A stretch of 41,199 bases of DNA, taken from assembly GCA_029259175.1 (NCBI GenBank), contig JAPDJH010000004.1, positions 187,645 through 228,843 of the forward strand, in the 5' to 3' direction. Under the pieces are notes generated by a model, which saw only the letters and a program-made list of their open reading frames with translations, searched no databases and was not told the origin of the DNA. Both the position numbers and the translations under genes were made by a program. Source of the stretch: Hadesarchaea archaeon (GTDB lineage Archaea > Hadarchaeota > Hadarchaeia > Hadarchaeales > Hadarchaeaceae). Below, in pieces: positions 1 through 9,025 of the stretch. Numbering within the stretch: the first letter of the stretch is position 1; every line of letters starts with the position of its first letter.

Positions 1-74
1 ATCGTACTGACCGCCCGTTTTCCAGGACTTTGGTGCTAGAAAATCGAACTGCCGGTGGTAAGGATTGTCGTTGT

Positions 75-137
75 TGTCCCATATGGGACATCCCAAAAGG
101 AGAAGCTGTCAGTTATCGATGTGTCCCATATGGGACA
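75..137. promoter_or_regulatory. Pair of identical 16-bp palindromes (candidate operators)
   Basis: The perfect palindrome TGTCCCATATGGGACA occurs at 75-90 and again at 122-137, 47 bp apart, and both copies are followed by TC. They lie beyond the 3' end of the cofE-like gene, so they most likely control a leftward gene outside the window. A repeated perfect dyad of this length suggests a dimeric repressor or activator; which protein binds is not visible here. Confidence 0.6.
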
Positions 138-149
138 TCACCAAACCTG

Positions 150-174
150 AAAAACAATAAAAGAAAAATGTCTC
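150..174 (-). terminator. Poly-T tract downstream of the cofE-like gene
   Basis: Read on the minus strand, about 20-45 bases past the cofE stop, the sequence contains several T runs (TTTTTC, TTTTATTG, TTTTTCAGG). Oligo-T tracts are typical archaeal transcription terminators. No strong stem precedes it. Confidence 0.4.
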
Positions 175-193
175 TAATACTCTCGTCGCACAT

Positions 194-940
194 TCATTTC
201 ACTTTCAAAATTCGTGAGTAGAGATCCCTTTCTATTGGAATCCTTGGAGACGCTTCACCCCTCTTCGGAAGATTTAATCTCCGGATTATAACCACGGGAG
301 TTTGCTCCGCGCCTTCACCCATTATAAGCTGGGCCGCCGTCGCAAGCTGGTCTGCTATGGCCCTAAATGTCTGTTTTAGTGGTTTTCCGTACAAATCAGG
401 ATCTCCACGACAATCGATCACCGGGACTACGCCAGCCACGCCGATCGATTGCCCCACCGTCCCCACCCGCAACGGCTTCACATTGCTGTCGGAGATCACC
501 ACGCCAACGTCCGCTTTGACCCGCTTCTTTATTTCCATGCGAATTCTTCGCGCTGCTCTCTCGGGATTCTCCGGCATGAGAGCCACCCACCCCGGAGGCA
601 TGTTGGAAGAATCCACGCCCGCATTGGCACACAGGAGTCCGTTCTTTATGGTCAGAACAGCGCCACGTGTGACGCCCAACACTTTGTCCGCTTCACGCAA
701 AACGATCTCGACAAATCGCGGATCTTGGCCCGAAACCCTGGCGAGATTCATGGCCCGCTTTGAGGGCCTAATATCTGCAAGACGCGCAATCCTGTTCTCG
801 CATATCGCTACAACCTTTGAAGAAATCACCACTATGTCTCGATTCTTCAGTCCACCGATTTTCGAAGAATTCCTAACAATTAGTGAAACCAGATCTGCTC
901 CCGGTTTAACCACGGGGAACTTCAGACCAAAGATTTCCAT
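194..940 (-). CDS. cofE: CofE-family F420-0:gamma-L-glutamate ligase-like protein
   Basis: This 248-residue protein has the length and landmarks of the CofE family, which adds L-glutamate to the electron-carrier precursor F420-0 using GTP. Visible are VVISSKVVAICENR at 37-50, CANAGVDSSN at 104-113, SDSNVKPLRVG at 150-160 followed by GQSIGVAG, and a C-terminal segment resembling the family's AAxLIMGEGAE stretch at 201-212. The usual GRPxR element reads VKPLR, so a CofE-like paralogue with another acceptor is possible. The start is the ATG at 940, preceded by GAGGGGTGGGG; the frame stays open further upstream but would run into porC. No other F420 genes are in the window. The gene is divergent from the por operon. 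Confidence 0.7.
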   Translation of the reverse strand: MEIFGLKFPVVKPGADLVSLIVRNSSKIGGLKNRDIVVISSKVVAICENRIARLADIRPSKRAMNLARVSGQDPRFVEIVLREADKVLGVTRGAVLTIKNGLLCANAGVDSSNMPPGWVALMPENPERAARRIRMEIKKRVKADVGVVISDSNVKPLRVGTVGQSIGVAGVVPVIDCRGDPDLYGKPLKQTFRAIADQLATAAQLIMGEGAEQTPVVIIRRLNLPKRGEASPRIPIERDLYSRILKVK

Positions 941-1024
941 CCAAACCCCACCCCTCTTCTGAGTTCTCCCATATAAGAAAACAAGCGAAAGCATTATTTT
1001 CGCCCACTTGCAGTAGAATGTGAA

Positions 1025-1558
1025 ATGATCGAGATTACCATTCACGGGAGAGGCGGACTTGGCGCCGTAACTGCGGCACGCTTGCTCGCCGAAGCAGCTT
1101 TCCGGGAAGGCAAACACTGCCAAGCTTTTCCTTCTTTTGGAGCTGAGCGGAGAGGGGCTCCGGTTGCAGCGTTTGTCAGAATAAACGAAAAACCCATCCG
1201 GGCACGCGGCATGGTGTACGCGCCCGACCACGTTGTTGTTCTGGATCCGTCCCTGATCGACGCGGTGGAGATCACTCAAGGACTAAAAAGGGATGGGTGG
1301 GTGATCATAAACTCTAAAAACAAACCGAACCGGCTCTCTTGGCCGAAAATAGCATGGGTGGACGCCACCACCATAGCAAACGAAACTCTGGGCAGACCGA
1401 TCGTCAACACGGCAATGCTGGGGGCCCTGGTCAAGGTCACAGAGATCGTCAGCCTAACATCACTGACAAAAACCGTTGAGGAATACTTCAAAGGAAAGGG
1501 AGCGGTGGGGAATGTGAACGCCGTTAGACTGGCGTACGAGGGGGTACGAACCGAATGA
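1025..1558 (+). CDS. porC: Pyruvate/2-oxoacid:ferredoxin oxidoreductase, gamma subunit
   Basis: At 177 residues this is the gamma chain of an archaeal four-subunit 2-oxoacid:ferredoxin oxidoreductase. The N-terminus has the family's glycine-rich opening (GRGGLGAVTAARLLAEAA, residues 8-25), followed by AFPSFGAERRGAPV, where this subunit packs against the others and contacts CoA. It begins a tight operon: its stop overlaps the delta-subunit start by 4 bp (ATGA). The gamma-delta-alpha-beta order is the one usual for pyruvate synthase rather than for split vor or kor loci, so pyruvate is the preferred substrate, though sequence alone cannot exclude another 2-oxoacid. No strong ribosome binding site precedes the ATG. 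Confidence 0.9.
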   Translation: MIEITIHGRGGLGAVTAARLLAEAAFREGKHCQAFPSFGAERRGAPVAAFVRINEKPIRARGMVYAPDHVVVLDPSLIDAVEITQGLKRDGWVIINSKNKPNRLSWPKIAWVDATTIANETLGRPIVNTAMLGALVKVTEIVSLTSLTKTVEEYFKGKGAVGNVNAVRLAYEGVRTE

Positions 1559-1812
1559 AACTCCTGCCTGGCGCAGTCATAGACCGGCCCGGGAACTCTG
1601 AAGAGTACCAAACAGGAGGGTGGAGAACCAAGCGCCCGATCATCGATCCAGAAAAGTGTAAGGCATGCGGCACGTGCTGGGTCTACTGTCCAGACGCTGC
1701 CATCATCCCTGGAAATCCCTACACCATAGACTACCGGTATTGTAAGGGGTGCGGGATATGCGCCAACGAGTGCCCGTTTAAAGCCATCCGAATGGAGGAG
1801 GAAATCAAATGA
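1555..1812 (+). CDS. porD: Pyruvate:ferredoxin oxidoreductase, delta subunit (2x[4Fe-4S])
   Basis: This 85-residue ferredoxin-like chain carries two complete CxxCxxCxxxCP motifs, CKACGTCWVYCP and CKGCGICANECP, which bind two [4Fe-4S] clusters. They pass electrons from the thiamine-bound intermediate and the beta-subunit cluster to external ferredoxin. The length is normal for PorD. Four-base ATGA overlaps with both the gamma gene before it and the alpha gene after it point to translational coupling and equal subunit output. Confidence 0.93.
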   Translation: MKLLPGAVIDRPGNSEEYQTGGWRTKRPIIDPEKCKACGTCWVYCPDAAIIPGNPYTIDYRYCKGCGICANECPFKAIRMEEEIK

Positions 1813-2993
1813 AAATGATTCTTACCGGCAATGAGGCTGCCGCTTACGCCGCCAAGCTCGCTCGGGTTCAGGTTATATCAGCCTACCCCATCACCCCCCA
1901 GACAATAGTGGTAGAAAAGCTGTCAGAATTCATAGCCAACGGTGAGCTAAACGCAGAATTCATCAAGGTGGAGTCAGAACACAGCGCCATGAGTGCTTGC
2001 ATCGGAGCTGCAGCCGCTGGGGCAAGGGCGTTCACCGCAACCTCCTCCCAAGGCCTCATGCTGATGAGCGAAATGCTCTTCGTTGCAGCAGGTCTTCGTC
2101 TTCCCATAGTGATGACCAACGCCAATCGTTCTCTTTCCGCCCCCCTAAGCATATGGTGCGACCAACAGGACTCCATGGCAGTCCGCGACTCTGGCTGGAT
2201 TCAGATCTACTGCGAAAACAACCAAGAGATCTTGGACAGCACTCTCCAAGCATTCAAAATCGCCGAGTCCGAGCTGGTGCCTGTAATGGTGTGCTACGAC
2301 GGCTATATCCTCTCCCACACTGCCGAGCCAGTAGACGTGCCATCGCAGTCTGATGTCGACAAATTCCTTCCACCGTACCGCTACCCGTACACGCTGGATC
2401 CGGAAAAGCCTGTAACTCTTGGGTGTGTTGGAACCCCGCCGTATTACACCGAGTTCCGCTATATGCTGCAACAGGCTCTCTTGAAGGCCAAAGAGACTGT
2501 GAAAGAAGTCGGTGCAGAGTTCGGAAAATCCTTTGGAAGGCCATATTCCGTGCTGGACGCATATCATTGCAACGACGCTGATGTGGTCTTAATAACCTTG
2601 GGCTCCCTGGCCGGTCCACTGAAGGAGCTAATCGACGAAAAGCGAGAGCAAGGTGAAAAGATTGGGCTCGTCAGATTAAGACTGTTCAGACCATTCCCAG
2701 CAGAGGAACTGGTGTCCGCTGTCAAAAACGCCAAAGCAATAGGGGTGTTAGAAAAAGACGTTTCACTGGGATCCACAGGTGCGCTTTATTTAGACGTCAG
2801 CAACGCTCTCCTGTGTTATGGGATTGCTGTTCCTACCATCAACTTTATCTGTGGTTTGGCTGGACGGGACATCTCACCCGCAGATCTAGACTATGTCTTC
2901 AAAACCACCACCAAAGCCGCACAGGAGGGAAAAGCTGAACAGCGCGTGGTCTGGCTGGGGCTGAGAAAAGACCTGATAGGTGAGGGAACGTGA
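1809..2993 (+). CDS. porA: Pyruvate:ferredoxin oxidoreductase, alpha subunit
   Basis: The 394-residue alpha subunit opens with [20 protein letters not shown] followed by PITPQT, the signature of the pyrimidine-binding half of the thiamine diphosphate site. It continues with [20 protein letters not shown] and TATSSQGL, also hallmarks of this subunit. Together with PorB it decarboxylates pyruvate with CoA to acetyl-CoA, CO2 and reduced ferredoxin, or runs the reverse reaction in carbon fixation. Family members are about 380-400 residues, so it is full length. It overlaps porD and porB by 4 bp on either side. Confidence 0.93.
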   Translation: MKMILTGNEAAAYAAKLARVQVISAYPITPQTIVVEKLSEFIANGELNAEFIKVESEHSAMSACIGAAAAGARAFTATSSQGLMLMSEMLFVAAGLRLPIVMTNANRSLSAPLSIWCDQQDSMAVRDSGWIQIYCENNQEILDSTLQAFKIAESELVPVMVCYDGYILSHTAEPVDVPSQSDVDKFLPPYRYPYTLDPEKPVTLGCVGTPPYYTEFRYMLQQALLKAKETVKEVGAEFGKSFGRPYSVLDAYHCNDADVVLITLGSLAGPLKELIDEKREQGEKIGLVRLRLFRPFPAEELVSAVKNAKAIGVLEKDVSLGSTGALYLDVSNALLCYGIAVPTINFICGLAGRDISPADLDYVFKTTTKAAQEGKAEQRVVWLGLRKDLIGEGT

Positions 2994-3862
2994 AGGGATT
3001 TCCGGCTGAAGAGCTGATCGCCAGAGGACACAGGGCGTGTGCTGGCTGCGGGTGTATTCTCGCCCTGCGCCACATTATGAAAGCTCTCGGAAGGAACACG
3101 ATAGTGGTAGCGGTCACCGGCTGTATGGAAGTGGTCACCACGCCCTATCCGCACACGGCTTGGAGAGTCCCGTGGATTCACGCCGCATTCGAAAATGCTG
3201 CGTCGGTGGCTTCCGGTGTAGCGAGAGCGCTAAAGGTACGGGGTCGAGAGGACGTAAAAGTGGTTGCCATCGCTGGAGACGGAGGAACCGCAGACATCGG
3301 ACTTCAAGCGCTCTCCGGTGCGCTGGAACGGAACGAAAACATGCTTTACATCTGTTATGACAACGAGGCCTACGAAAACACAGGAATCCAGAGGAGTGGA
3401 TCTACTCCTCTCTATGCGTGGACCACGACTACTCCCGTGGGGAAGGTGTGGCGCGGAGAAGACAGACCAAAAAAGGACTTGCCCGCGATCGTTGCGGCCC
3501 ACGGTGCTCCGTATGTGGCCACTGCTTCGGTCGCATATCCGCTCGACCTCATCAAAAAGGTCAAGAAGGCGGCAGCGATCCGCGGTCCAACCTATATTCA
3601 CGTGCATGCCACGTGTGTGCCGGGATGGCGGATACCCGAGCATAAAAGCATAGAGGTGGCCAGAATGGCTGTGCTGACGGGTGTATGGATCCTCTATGAA
3701 ATAGAAAACGGAAAAATCCAAGTGACTTTCAAGCCGCCAAAGCGAAAACCTGTGGCAGAATATCTTCGGATGCAGGGACGCTTTAGGCACCTGAGCGACA
3801 AGGAGATCGCTGAAATCCAAAAAATGGTCGACGAACAATGCAAAAAATTCGGTATCGACTAA
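2990..3862 (+). CDS. porB: Pyruvate:ferredoxin oxidoreductase, beta subunit
   Basis: The beta subunit (290 residues) supplies the diphosphate/Mg half of the thiamine diphosphate site and one [4Fe-4S] cluster. Cluster ligands are seen in CAGCGC at 17-22, in TGCMEVV near 44 and in the C-terminal HATCVPGW. The ThDP/Mg motif is [14 protein letters not shown] from residue 95, followed by the usual [18 protein letters not shown]. It starts with GTG inside the alpha-subunit stop (4-bp overlap). Its 3' end overlaps the convergent PLD gene by 4 bp, so the two transcripts may interfere. Confidence 0.93.
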   Translation: MKGFPAEELIARGHRACAGCGCILALRHIMKALGRNTIVVAVTGCMEVVTTPYPHTAWRVPWIHAAFENAASVASGVARALKVRGREDVKVVAIAGDGGTADIGLQALSGALERNENMLYICYDNEAYENTGIQRSGSTPLYAWTTTTPVGKVWRGEDRPKKDLPAIVAAHGAPYVATASVAYPLDLIKKVKKAAAIRGPTYIHVHATCVPGWRIPEHKSIEVARMAVLTGVWILYEIENGKIQVTFKPPKRKPVAEYLRMQGRFRHLSDKEIAEIQKMVDEQCKKFGID

Positions 3863-5565
3863 TCGATGTGCGCATCATCGATCTTTGTCCACTGGGGCAT
3901 GCCTGGTGTCCAAACAAGAGCGTTTGGCTTGATCCGGCCTTCCGATTTCCATTTCCTCAATACATCCAACGACACAGGCCCGTACTGAACACCGTCCTGA
4001 TACAGATACCAGAGGGAGGGAGTGCTCGGAGGTGAAGGACCCCGCTTTCTAGCACCTAGGTAGTAAAGGAAGAGACCAGTGCCCGCACCGAGCAGTGCCA
4101 CAAGGATCCACAAGTTCAAGAAAGAGGAGGGTGCCTCCAGCTCCCAAGCGTAAGGCGAGTTCCACGCTGTTTCGAAAATGTTTTCTAACTTCGACACTAT
4201 TTCCGGACTCTCAAAGACTATGCCCAGATCCCTGGTCGCTCCCGGAGTCCAACCGTCTACCGTCACCGAGTAGCCCATGTGGGGAGCAAACCAGTTGGCG
4301 CTTCCTACATATGCTCGCTCGCCGTCCACAAAGAGGGTTTTAGCGTGCAGCCACCCGCTTGTCTGGGAGTCCCCGATTTCCACTATGTCTATTATTTTGA
4401 CTTCCACATTCGGAACTCTCGATAACTCGTAGAGAGTCTCTCTGCAATGCTCCCACTCATCAAAATAATGCTGGTCAACCAGCACTTGGACAGGGACCCC
4501 CCGGGCTGCCGCCCTCCTCAGAGCATCGTCCAGGGTTGTGTAACCGCCTCCAGTCGAGTGCTTGTAAAGCATTGCACGAACTCTGGTGGTCGCGTTGTCT
4601 ATGAGGGCAACCAGCGCGCTCTCGGTGTTCGTTATCTTTGGATTGTCGAGTTCGGAAGTCGGAGCGGTTTCAGCAACTTCCATCTGGCGAATAGGCAGAG
4701 CGCCAAAAAATTCAGTCACCGGTACGAATGGATTGGGATCCACTGAATCAATCGCTCCATCATTGTCTGTGTCTTCGTTTTGCGGATCTGTGCCCAAAAG
4801 CGTCTCGATCTCGTTTGTCAATCCATCACCGTCCAGGTCATTTTCAGAGGGGGACCTGAGCGGAGTTCCTCCAGCTGCCACCCAGTCCCGCTCGAACACG
4901 CTCAGCAACACGCCAGTCAGCGCACGGCTCTTCACGTGCAAACCTACCTCCAAACTATCGTTCAATGCGGTCCAACTCCAGTTCTGACTTCCCACATAGG
5001 CTTGCCGATTATCGATTACGAAGTACTTGGCATGGAGCCATCCACCGCTCAGCTCTTTCACGGGCAGCAATTTCAATTCTATATTCTCATTGAGTGCTAG
5101 ATCCGCAGGAACTCGAGAGTAACTCGAACTCTTTTCGTACATTCCTTCATCTAAAATTATTTTTACTTGGACCCCCCTGCGAGCAGCGTTTTTTATTGCC
5201 TCGAGTATGTTTTCGGGAAAAGAACTGGAGATATAGTATGTTTCTACGCAAATCGTTTTTTGCGCCTCTTCGAAGAGACTGGGCCACAGCGAAACAGAGT
5301 TTGGAATATCTGCGCTGTCTAGCTCCGGAGGGGCGCTTTGGTACAGTTCCAGTTCCTTGGCCGAGAGGGGATCCCGATCGATTGGATCGCTGATTCCGTC
5401 CCCATCGGTATCGGTGCTTGTCGGATCCGTACCCAAAATTTGTTCCTGCACATCTGTCCACCCATCCCCGTCCGTGTCCACATTCCCCGGAGCGGCTTCA
5501 GCATTTGATGCAGTTAGTGCCACAAGCAAAACAAAGGCCATCAGTGCCGAGCTTGGTGCCTTCAT
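3859..5565 (-). CDS. Secreted, membrane-anchored two-HKD phospholipase-D-like protein with calcium repeats and GYF_2 domain
   Basis: The 568 residues form an unusual architecture. A signal peptide (about 1-25, cleavage near AEAAPG) is followed by a thrombospondin-3-type DxDGDG repeat block (30-65) and a PLD half with H178, K180 and D185 ([10 protein letters not shown]). A second DxDGDG block (243-278) precedes a second PLD half with H407, K409 and D414 ([10 protein letters not shown]). A transmembrane helix follows at about 483-504 with the basic stop ARKR, then a GYF_2/DUF4339 domain (519-562, [12 protein letters not shown]...WTPGMPQW). Two HKD motifs make a complete active site for phosphodiester or phosphatidyl transfer, predicted to lie outside the cell with the GYF_2 domain inside. 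The repeated layout suggests internal duplication. Substrate is unknown: lipid, nucleic acid and cardiolipin-type transfer are all possible. Confidence 0.85.
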   Translation of the reverse strand: MKAPSSALMAFVLLVALTASNAEAAPGNVDTDGDGWTDVQEQILGTDPTSTDTDGDGISDPIDRDPLSAKELELYQSAPPELDSADIPNSVSLWPSLFEEAQKTICVETYYISSSFPENILEAIKNAARRGVQVKIILDEGMYEKSSSYSRVPADLALNENIELKLLPVKELSGGWLHAKYFVIDNRQAYVGSQNWSWTALNDSLEVGLHVKSRALTGVLLSVFERDWVAAGGTPLRSPSENDLDGDGLTNEIETLLGTDPQNEDTDNDGAIDSVDPNPFVPVTEFFGALPIRQMEVAETAPTSELDNPKITNTESALVALIDNATTRVRAMLYKHSTGGGYTTLDDALRRAAARGVPVQVLVDQHYFDEWEHCRETLYELSRVPNVEVKIIDIVEIGDSQTSGWLHAKTLFVDGERAYVGSANWFAPHMGYSVTVDGWTPGATRDLGIVFESPEIVSKLENIFETAWNSPYAWELEAPSSFLNLWILVALLGAGTGLFLYYLGARKRGPSPPSTPSLWYLYQDGVQYGPVSLDVLRKWKSEGRIKPNALVWTPGMPQWTKIDDAHID

Positions 5566-5619
5566 ATTCTCAACTAGAAACGGTTATTAAAGCTAAGATA
5601 AAAGATATGTTGGAGGCTT

Positions 5620-5645
5620 GACCCGAGGGGTGGTCCCCGAGGGTC
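5620..5645 (+). promoter_or_regulatory. Hairpin covering the smc ribosome binding site
   Basis: GACCC-GA-GGGG-TGGT-CCCC-GA-GGGTC forms a 9-bp stem with a symmetric tandem G-A internal loop and a 4-base loop, ending 4 bases before the GTG start at 5650. The likely Shine-Dalgarno GAGGG (5639-5643) lies in its 3' arm, so folding would hide it. This would allow translational control by a protein, by temperature or by autoregulation; the mechanism is inference. Confidence 0.5.
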
Positions 5646-5649
5646 GAGA

Positions 5650-7848
5650 GTGCCGTGGATAACCAAAATCGAGCTTCGAGGCTTCAAGTCGTTTGGGAAT
5701 ACTAAGGTAGAAATCCCGTTAGCCAAGGGATTAACGGCAATTATTGGCAGAAACGGGCATGGTAAAAGCAACATTGTGGACGCCTTGTGCTTCGTTTTTG
5801 GCGGGAGAAGCGTCAAATCGATGAGGGGAGAGCGCTACACCGACTTCATATACACTCGAAACAATCGCATACTTGCCCCCTACGCTGAAGTCACGATTCA
5901 TATTAACAATCAAGACGGCAAGCTGCCCGTGGGCTCCAACACAGTGGTGATCTCCCGACGAGTTGATCGTACGGGCAGGTGCACGTACCGGATCAACGGA
6001 AAACGAGTGGATCAGAAAGACATCATCGACCTGTTGGCTCCGGTAATGGGAGGTCCCAACGACGTCAACTTTGTGATGCAGGGGCAGATAAAGAAGATTT
6101 TTGCCATGAACTCGGTGGAAAGGCGCCAGATAATCGACCAGCTGGCTGGGGTCTCCGAATACGACGACAGAAAGAAGGAGACCCAAGCTCAACTGGAGCA
6201 CGTAACCAATAATCTCCAGATCCTCCGAACAAGAGCGGAAGAAATCCAGCGGAGAGTCAATATCCTTCGCGAACAAGCCCGGGCCTACGTGACCCACCGG
6301 GACATCAAAAGAGAGCTCGAAAAGCTCGAGGCCGCCTACAATCACAAGAAGGAGAACGAGCTGAAACGACAGCTTCAAAAAATAAACACAAAACTCCGAA
6401 AGAAGAAAGCCGAAGCTGAAAAATGGAAGAACAAAGCCGAGGAGTTGAACAGAAAAGCTGATGTGTGCGAGCAAAAAGCGAATCGGCTTTGGGAGCTCAT
6501 TGCGAAAAAACAGCAAAGCGGAATTTTGACCAAGGTCCGGGGATGGGAAGCCAGTCTCCGGGTCTATCAACGGATGCTGAGAGAGGCCAAAGAAAAACAC
6601 TCGGAGTTGGAAAGAAAACTGGAACAGTTAAAGAACATTGCCCCGCAGGCGACGAGGGTTTCCAGCACAGTGGTCGAATTCCGAAAAACCAAAACGCGGC
6701 TCCAAACACTTCTTTCTCAGCTCTCAAACATCCAGAGCTTGGCCGAAGCCAGGCGTTTAGCGGAAGAGATCGCCCAGCTTTTGCAAGAAATAGAGCGACT
6801 GCTGGACTCCGCGCTATCGGAAATCGGAAAGCGACAGCTAAAAACCGCGGATATCGAAAAGGCCCAGTACGTGTTGCGGTTGACCGCAGAGCTGGAGCTC
6901 CACCAACAAAACATCCGGGAATTCGGGGTCAGAATCGAGGAATTGAAAACAAAACTCCAGCGGGTAAATGAGAAAAGGAAGACTCTCGAAACCGAAATCG
7001 ACTCGCTTAAGGAAAGAAATGAGAAGTTGCAGCAGAAAGCCCACGAGCTGCGCGTAAAAGCTCGCGAGCTGTACAACCGGGCTTTCGAGACAAACAATGC
7101 ACTGAGCGCGCTTGAGAGCAAACGTGCTCAAACGGAACAACGGCTTCGAGAGCTCTCTGAAAGGAAGACTGATGCCGATTATTCGTATTTCATTCGATTG
7201 CCGTTATCCCAGCTCTTGCGGCGAATCGAAGATCTCAATGCACGGCTTAAAGAGCTGGGCGAAGTGAATCCACACGCTTTGGAGGACTTGAAGGCGGAAG
7301 AAGAACGATTTTTGGAGGAAGAAAGAAAGGTGAAAAAGCTTGAAGAAGAACAGCAAAGTTTGTTGGAGAAGCTCCAGCTGTTGGACCAGAGAAAGAAAGA
7401 GGTCTTCATGAATGTGTTCAACGTGGTTGCTGAGAACTTCAGACAAATATTTTATGAGATCTCCGGGGGTTGTCGTGGAGAACTCGTGCTCGAGAATCCG
7501 GAGAACCCGTTCGAAGGCGGGCTGGACATCCGCGCAGACTTTGATGGGGGGCCATCGAGCGGGATCAGCGGCGGCCAAAAAACATTGATTGCGGTGGCAT
7601 TGCTGCTGGCTCTACAACAGTACAGGCCCTCCACCCTGTACGTGCTGGACGAAATGGACGAAAGTCTGGACCCACAAAATCGAAGGCTTGTAGCGAAGCT
7701 GTTGAAAGAGTACTCAAAGAAATCGCAAATTCTTGTTGTAACTCTGCACAACGCCCTAGCGGCTGTTGCGGATCGGGTATTCGGTGTGGTCAAGGACAAC
7801 GGGGTGTCGAAGATCTTCTCAGTCGAATTGACTGGAATGGGGGACTAA
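5650..7848 (+). CDS. smc: SMC-family chromosome ATPase, short and lacking a recognisable hinge
   Basis: The protein pairs with ScpA and ScpB encoded immediately downstream, so it should be the condensin ATPase that folds or loads onto DNA. Both half-heads are intact: Walker A GRNGHGKSN at 33-41, an FVMQGQIKKI Q-loop region near 150, signature SGISGGQK at 637-644, Walker B VLDEMDESLD at 665-674, and a VTLHN switch. The head resembles true SMC (EYDDRKKE, PFEGGLDI, FGVVKDNGVSKI). It has only 732 residues, whereas family members have about 1150-1200. The glycine-rich hinge is not recognisable. A break (NIAPQATRVSST, about 328-341) and a short helical segment (about 345-405) sit between the coiled-coil arms. 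No CxxC hook is present, arguing against Rad50. Start is GTG at 5650. Confidence 0.88.
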   Translation: MPWITKIELRGFKSFGNTKVEIPLAKGLTAIIGRNGHGKSNIVDALCFVFGGRSVKSMRGERYTDFIYTRNNRILAPYAEVTIHINNQDGKLPVGSNTVVISRRVDRTGRCTYRINGKRVDQKDIIDLLAPVMGGPNDVNFVMQGQIKKIFAMNSVERRQIIDQLAGVSEYDDRKKETQAQLEHVTNNLQILRTRAEEIQRRVNILREQARAYVTHRDIKRELEKLEAAYNHKKENELKRQLQKINTKLRKKKAEAEKWKNKAEELNRKADVCEQKANRLWELIAKKQQSGILTKVRGWEASLRVYQRMLREAKEKHSELERKLEQLKNIAPQATRVSSTVVEFRKTKTRLQTLLSQLSNIQSLAEARRLAEEIAQLLQEIERLLDSALSEIGKRQLKTADIEKAQYVLRLTAELELHQQNIREFGVRIEELKTKLQRVNEKRKTLETEIDSLKERNEKLQQKAHELRVKARELYNRAFETNNALSALESKRAQTEQRLRELSERKTDADYSYFIRLPLSQLLRRIEDLNARLKELGEVNPHALEDLKAEEERFLEEERKVKKLEEEQQSLLEKLQLLDQRKKEVFMNVFNVVAENFRQIFYEISGGCRGELVLENPENPFEGGLDIRADFDGGPSSGISGGQKTLIAVALLLALQQYRPSTLYVLDEMDESLDPQNRRLVAKLLKEYSKKSQILVVTLHNALAAVADRVFGVVKDNGVSKIFSVELTGMGD

Positions 7849-7851
7849 AAA

Positions 7852-8526
7852 ATGGAGGTAAACGAACAACCGATAATGGAGCTTGTTGAATTAGTACGAA
7901 ATCACAAGGTCGATCCATGGGAAATCGACATAAGGAAAATAGTGGACATTTACGGGGAAAAACTCCTTGTTGAACCCATCACCGATATCAGGACGCCCGC
8001 ACGAGTCCTTCACTCCGCAGCAACTTTGCTGCGAATCAAATCAGAGCATGCATTGAATGGAAATGGAAGCAAAGGGCTTGTCAGCGAAGAACTGGAGGAA
8101 CTGCTGGACCTGGATATTCCAAATCTCGGCGAATTGACCATCGAATACTTTGTTCCCCGGAAGCTCACCCTAGAGGATTTGCTTGGAGCCCTTCGCGAAG
8201 TGATCAAGGAAATGCCAAAAAGAAAGGAAAAGATACCAAAACGCTTGGACAAGCTCAGAATTGATGTTGCGAAAGATCCAGATGTCCGGCTCGAACAAAT
8301 GATGGAGGCGTTGCTGGAAAAGATTAGAGCCATCAAAAGAGAAGGAAAATCCGTTTCACTGTTCTCGCTTGTGAAAGAAAGGAAGCGAGGGGCTGTCGTT
8401 TTAACGTTTTACCTGCTCCTTTCCTTGTATGCTGAAAGAAAAGTTATCTTAGAACAGCCCGAGATGTTCGGAGACATCGTAGTGAAGACACCGGAGGAAA
8501 ACACTCATGGGAATGAGGGAGGATAG
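7852..8526 (+). CDS. scpA: Segregation and condensation protein ScpA (kleisin)
   Basis: This 224-residue kleisin bridges the two SMC heads. The N-terminal opening MELVELVRNHKVDPWEIDI and the ARVLHSAATLLRIKSEHAL helix are typical ScpA features for contacting the SMC neck. The C-terminal winged-helix segment (FSLVKERKRGAVVLTFYLLLSL) should bind the opposite head. It begins 3 bases after the smc stop and overlaps scpB by 20 bases, so all three subunits are likely translated from one message. Confidence 0.9.
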   Translation: MEVNEQPIMELVELVRNHKVDPWEIDIRKIVDIYGEKLLVEPITDIRTPARVLHSAATLLRIKSEHALNGNGSKGLVSEELEELLDLDIPNLGELTIEYFVPRKLTLEDLLGALREVIKEMPKRKEKIPKRLDKLRIDVAKDPDVRLEQMMEALLEKIRAIKREGKSVSLFSLVKERKRGAVVLTFYLLLSLYAERKVILEQPEMFGDIVVKTPEENTHGNEGG

Positions 8527-9016
8527 GAAACTGCTGGAAGCGGCGCTTTATGCTGCAGACCACCCCCTGACCATTCAAGAGCTCAGAGAAACGCTGGGGC
8601 TCAAATCCGAAACTTACGTAAAGCGATTGATTGAGGAGGTTCGGGAAAGCCTCCGGCGGCGACAAAGCCCTTTCGAACTGAGAGAAACGGGCGGTGAAGC
8701 GTATTCCATCCGGCTAAAACGTGAGATATCAGAGAGACTGGGCCGCTTGGTTCCAAAGCTGAAGATATCGAGAGGGGCGCTAAAGACCCTAGCATTCATC
8801 GCTTACAAGCAAAACATCACGCTGGCCCAACTGGCGGAGGTGCGGGGGAGCAGGACCTACGAGCACGTGCGGCAACTCATAGCTGCTGGCTTTGTGGAGG
8901 CAAAACGCTTCGGCAAGACCCGTGCACTCCGGACGTCGCCAAAATTTGCGAGTTATTTCGGATTTGAAGACGATATAGATTTGATCTCGGAGAAACTGGA
9001 AGAACTGTTGAAGTGA
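8507..9016 (+). CDS. scpB: Segregation and condensation protein ScpB
   Basis: A 169-residue protein of two winged-helix domains. [18 protein letters not shown] at the N-terminus and the [25 protein letters not shown] stretch from about residue 86 (quoted in part: [13 protein letters not shown]) are diagnostic of ScpB, which binds the centre of the ScpA kleisin as a dimer. It starts at the ATG of ATGGGAATGAGG inside the end of scpA. The following gene, rps8e, has its own TATA box, so the condensin operon probably ends here. Confidence 0.9.
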   Translation: MGMREDRKLLEAALYAADHPLTIQELRETLGLKSETYVKRLIEEVRESLRRRQSPFELRETGGEAYSIRLKREISERLGRLVPKLKISRGALKTLAFIAYKQNITLAQLAEVRGSRTYEHVRQLIAAGFVEAKRFGKTRALRTSPKFASYFGFEDDIDLISEKLEELLK

Positions 9017-9025
9017 AAACCGTCG

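Noticed and set aside
30-221. A 63-codon open frame at the left edge
   Set aside because: It runs through both palindromes and into the cofE 3' end, and has no domain and no ribosome binding site. The palindromes are better explained as operators.
5650-7848. Interpretation of the short SMC as Rad50
   Set aside because: There is no CxxC zinc hook and no Mre11 gene nearby. The head motifs (PFEGGLDI, GVVKDNGVSKI) and the ScpA/ScpB neighbours point to SMC.
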